A DNA stretch of 6,856 bases from the NCBI GenBank assembly GCA_937895465.1, contig CALAYY010000067.1:1-6856 (forward strand), in the 5' to 3' direction. Under the pieces are notes generated by a model, which had not been told where the DNA came from, did no database searches, and saw nothing but the letters and a program-made list of their open reading frames with translations. Position 1 is the stretch's first letter; every line of letters begins with the position of its first letter. Position numbers and translations under genes: made by a program. Shown one piece after another: positions 6,050-6,856 of this stretch. This DNA comes from an uncultured Clostridia bacterium (GTDB taxonomy: Bacteria > Bacillota > Clostridia > Christensenellales > DUVY01).

Positions 6050-6080
6050 ATTAAACATTTGTTATAAACACTTGTTTAAT
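6050..6080. promoter_or_regulatory. Tandem operator-like palindromes at the glycosylase promoter
   Basis: An 8-bp perfect inverted repeat, ATTAAACA (6050-6057) and TGTTTAAT (6073-6080), encloses 15 bases. It can also be read as two tandem dyads with centres 13 bases apart: AAACATTTGTTA (6053-6064, 4 of 5 arms matched) and AAACACTTGTTT (6066-6077, perfect). The second coincides with the -35 box, where a bound repressor would block transcription. Both keep an AAC-N4-GTT core as in Gram-positive LexA boxes (GAAC-N4-GTTC) but lack the outer G/C pair. Confidence 0.4.
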
Positions 6081-6100
6081 TTTTTATTATGGTATATAAT
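6072..6100 (+). promoter_or_regulatory. Sigma-A-type promoter of the DNA glycosylase gene
   Basis: TTGTTT (6072-6077) and a perfect TATAAT (6095-6100) are separated by the optimal 17 bases. Transcription would start near 6107, leaving a leader of about 35 bases before the ATG at 6141. It is the best promoter visible in the window. Confidence 0.72.
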
Positions 6101-6140
6101 TGTCATATAAAATTGATATATAAGTTTTCGGGGGATAATT

Positions 6141-6856
6141 ATGCCTGAACTGCCAGAGATTTTTAATTTGTCAAAACAGTTTGAAAAAGAGTTTGTGGAC
6201 AGAAAGATAACTGATATTGAGATTGTGCAGGAAAAATGTCTTAACTTACCTAAAAAAGAATTTAAAGAAAAGATTTTGAATAAGTCGATTACTCATATCG
6301 GATATAAGGGCAAGTGGATAATAATGCAATTATCTCAAGGCTTTTTATTTTTGAGTCTAGGGATGGGCGGAGACCTGTTTTTGAAAAGGACTGCGGACAT
6401 CGGACCTGACAAAAGATATCAGTTAAGGCTTTATTTTGATGATAAAAGAAGTCTGTATATATCGTTCTGGTGGTTTGGATATTTTCACTATACAGATAAC
6501 GGTTTTGAACACAGTATGACTTCATTATTAGGCTATGATCCGTTGGGCGACGAATGGGACCTTGATATCTTTTATAAAATGTTAGAAGGCAAGAAGGGCA
6601 ACATAAAATCATTTTTGATGGATCAGCATAACATTGCAGGCATAGGCAACGTATATATCCAAGACATATTGTTTTACGCACGTCTTCATCCTTTGAAAAA
6701 AATTGATACTTTGACTTCTTTGGAAAAGAAGAAATTATATAATGCCATAATCGGTCAGCTAAAAAAATCCGCAGATGTGGGCGGATTGAAATATGAAAAG
6801 GATCTATACGGCGATAACGGCGGATATGACTTTGAATATGTGGCATACAAAAAGGG
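6141..6856 (+). CDS. Fpg/Nei-family DNA glycosylase, 3'-truncated
   Basis: Bifunctional DNA glycosylase/AP lyase of the formamidopyrimidine-DNA glycosylase / endonuclease VIII fold, acting in base excision repair of oxidised bases. The frame runs off the window end after 238 codons; the full family length is about 270-280, so only the C-terminal zinc finger is missing. Visible features are the N-terminal catalytic MPELPE (P2 is the Schiff-base nucleophile after Met removal, E3 the catalytic acid), K58 (Lys57 of mature numbering) in YKGKWI, SLGMGGD at 72-78, GYDPLGDEW at 131-139, and the H2TH region with IKSFLMDQ (155-162) and IAGIGNVY (165-172), which includes the DNA-binding N170. The usual DPRRFG loop is replaced by SFWWFG (108-113), and the His of HLGM is Ser. 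This matches a Clostridia/Bacilli subfamily I recall (with KCLN and FWWFG motifs) and not classical MutM. Substrate range is therefore uncertain and no symbol is given. The start is fixed by GGGGGA at 6130-6135 and the required MPELPE terminus. Confidence 0.9.
   Translation, partial: MPELPEIFNLSKQFEKEFVDRKITDIEIVQEKCLNLPKKEFKEKILNKSITHIGYKGKWIIMQLSQGFLFLSLGMGGDLFLKRTADIGPDKRYQLRLYFDDKRSLYISFWWFGYFHYTDNGFEHSMTSLLGYDPLGDEWDLDIFYKMLEGKKGNIKSFLMDQHNIAGIGNVYIQDILFYARLHPLKKIDTLTSLEKKKLYNAIIGQLKKSADVGGLKYEKDLYGDNGGYDFEYVAYKK

Larger units (their letters stand above)
5714..6140. other. Intergenic region of 427 bases, no convincing gene
   Basis: This very AT-rich gap separates the small GYQP gene from the DNA glycosylase gene. 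It holds a weak terminator candidate (5781-5810), a structured palindromic repeat (5931-5977), operator-like palindromes (6050-6080) and a promoter (6072-6100). The only short frame of note, 5823-5930 (35 codons), has no Shine-Dalgarno and is not called. The stretch 5978-6049 shows only A/T runs. Confidence 0.7.

Noticed and set aside
1..6856. CRISPR arrays, tRNA or rRNA genes, transposase or integrase genes, riboswitches
   Set aside because: No regularly spaced repeats, cloverleaf or conserved rRNA sequence, mobile-element enzyme, or recognisable riboswitch core was found on either strand.

Overview
The window is AT-rich and gene-dense. Its genes carry Gram-positive-style Shine-Dalgarno sequences, and TGA is used as a stop (first permease gene) while Trp is TGG, so the standard bacterial code applies. 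Together with the CUT1-type sugar transporter lacking its own ATPase, this suggests a low-GC Firmicute, probably a member of the Clostridia. That placement is inferred from gene style and not from any marker gene. All genes lie on the + strand.

Positions 1-4790 hold the 3' part of a sugar-uptake operon: a substrate-binding protein (5' end outside the window), a 15-bp perfect stem-loop, two MalF/MalG-type permeases with a 4-base overlap, and a 626-residue cytoplasmic protein. That last protein joins a complete, apparently catalytic GH3 beta-N-acetylhexosaminidase (NagZ-like) to an AraC-type DNA-binding domain. The simplest reading is that the transporter imports a GlcNAc-containing oligosaccharide (chitin- or peptidoglycan-derived), the GH3 part cleaves it in the cytosol, and the AraC part regulates transcription, perhaps of this same operon. 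The enzyme/regulator fusion is the most interesting feature here.

Positions 4791-5713 hold a separate two-gene unit: a membrane protein resembling the DUF6338 family, overlapped by a 56-residue Lys/Pro-rich protein built on GYQP-like repeats. The function is unknown. The pair looks translationally coupled and more AT-rich than its surroundings, which fits an accessory module.

Positions 5714-6140 are non-coding. They contain a weak terminator candidate, a compact three-way-junction palindrome that resembles an interspersed clostridial repeat, and a good sigma-A-type promoter whose -35 box is overlapped by tandem operator-like palindromes. This promoter drives the last gene (6141 to the window end, truncated), an Fpg/Nei-family DNA glycosylase of an atypical subfamily.
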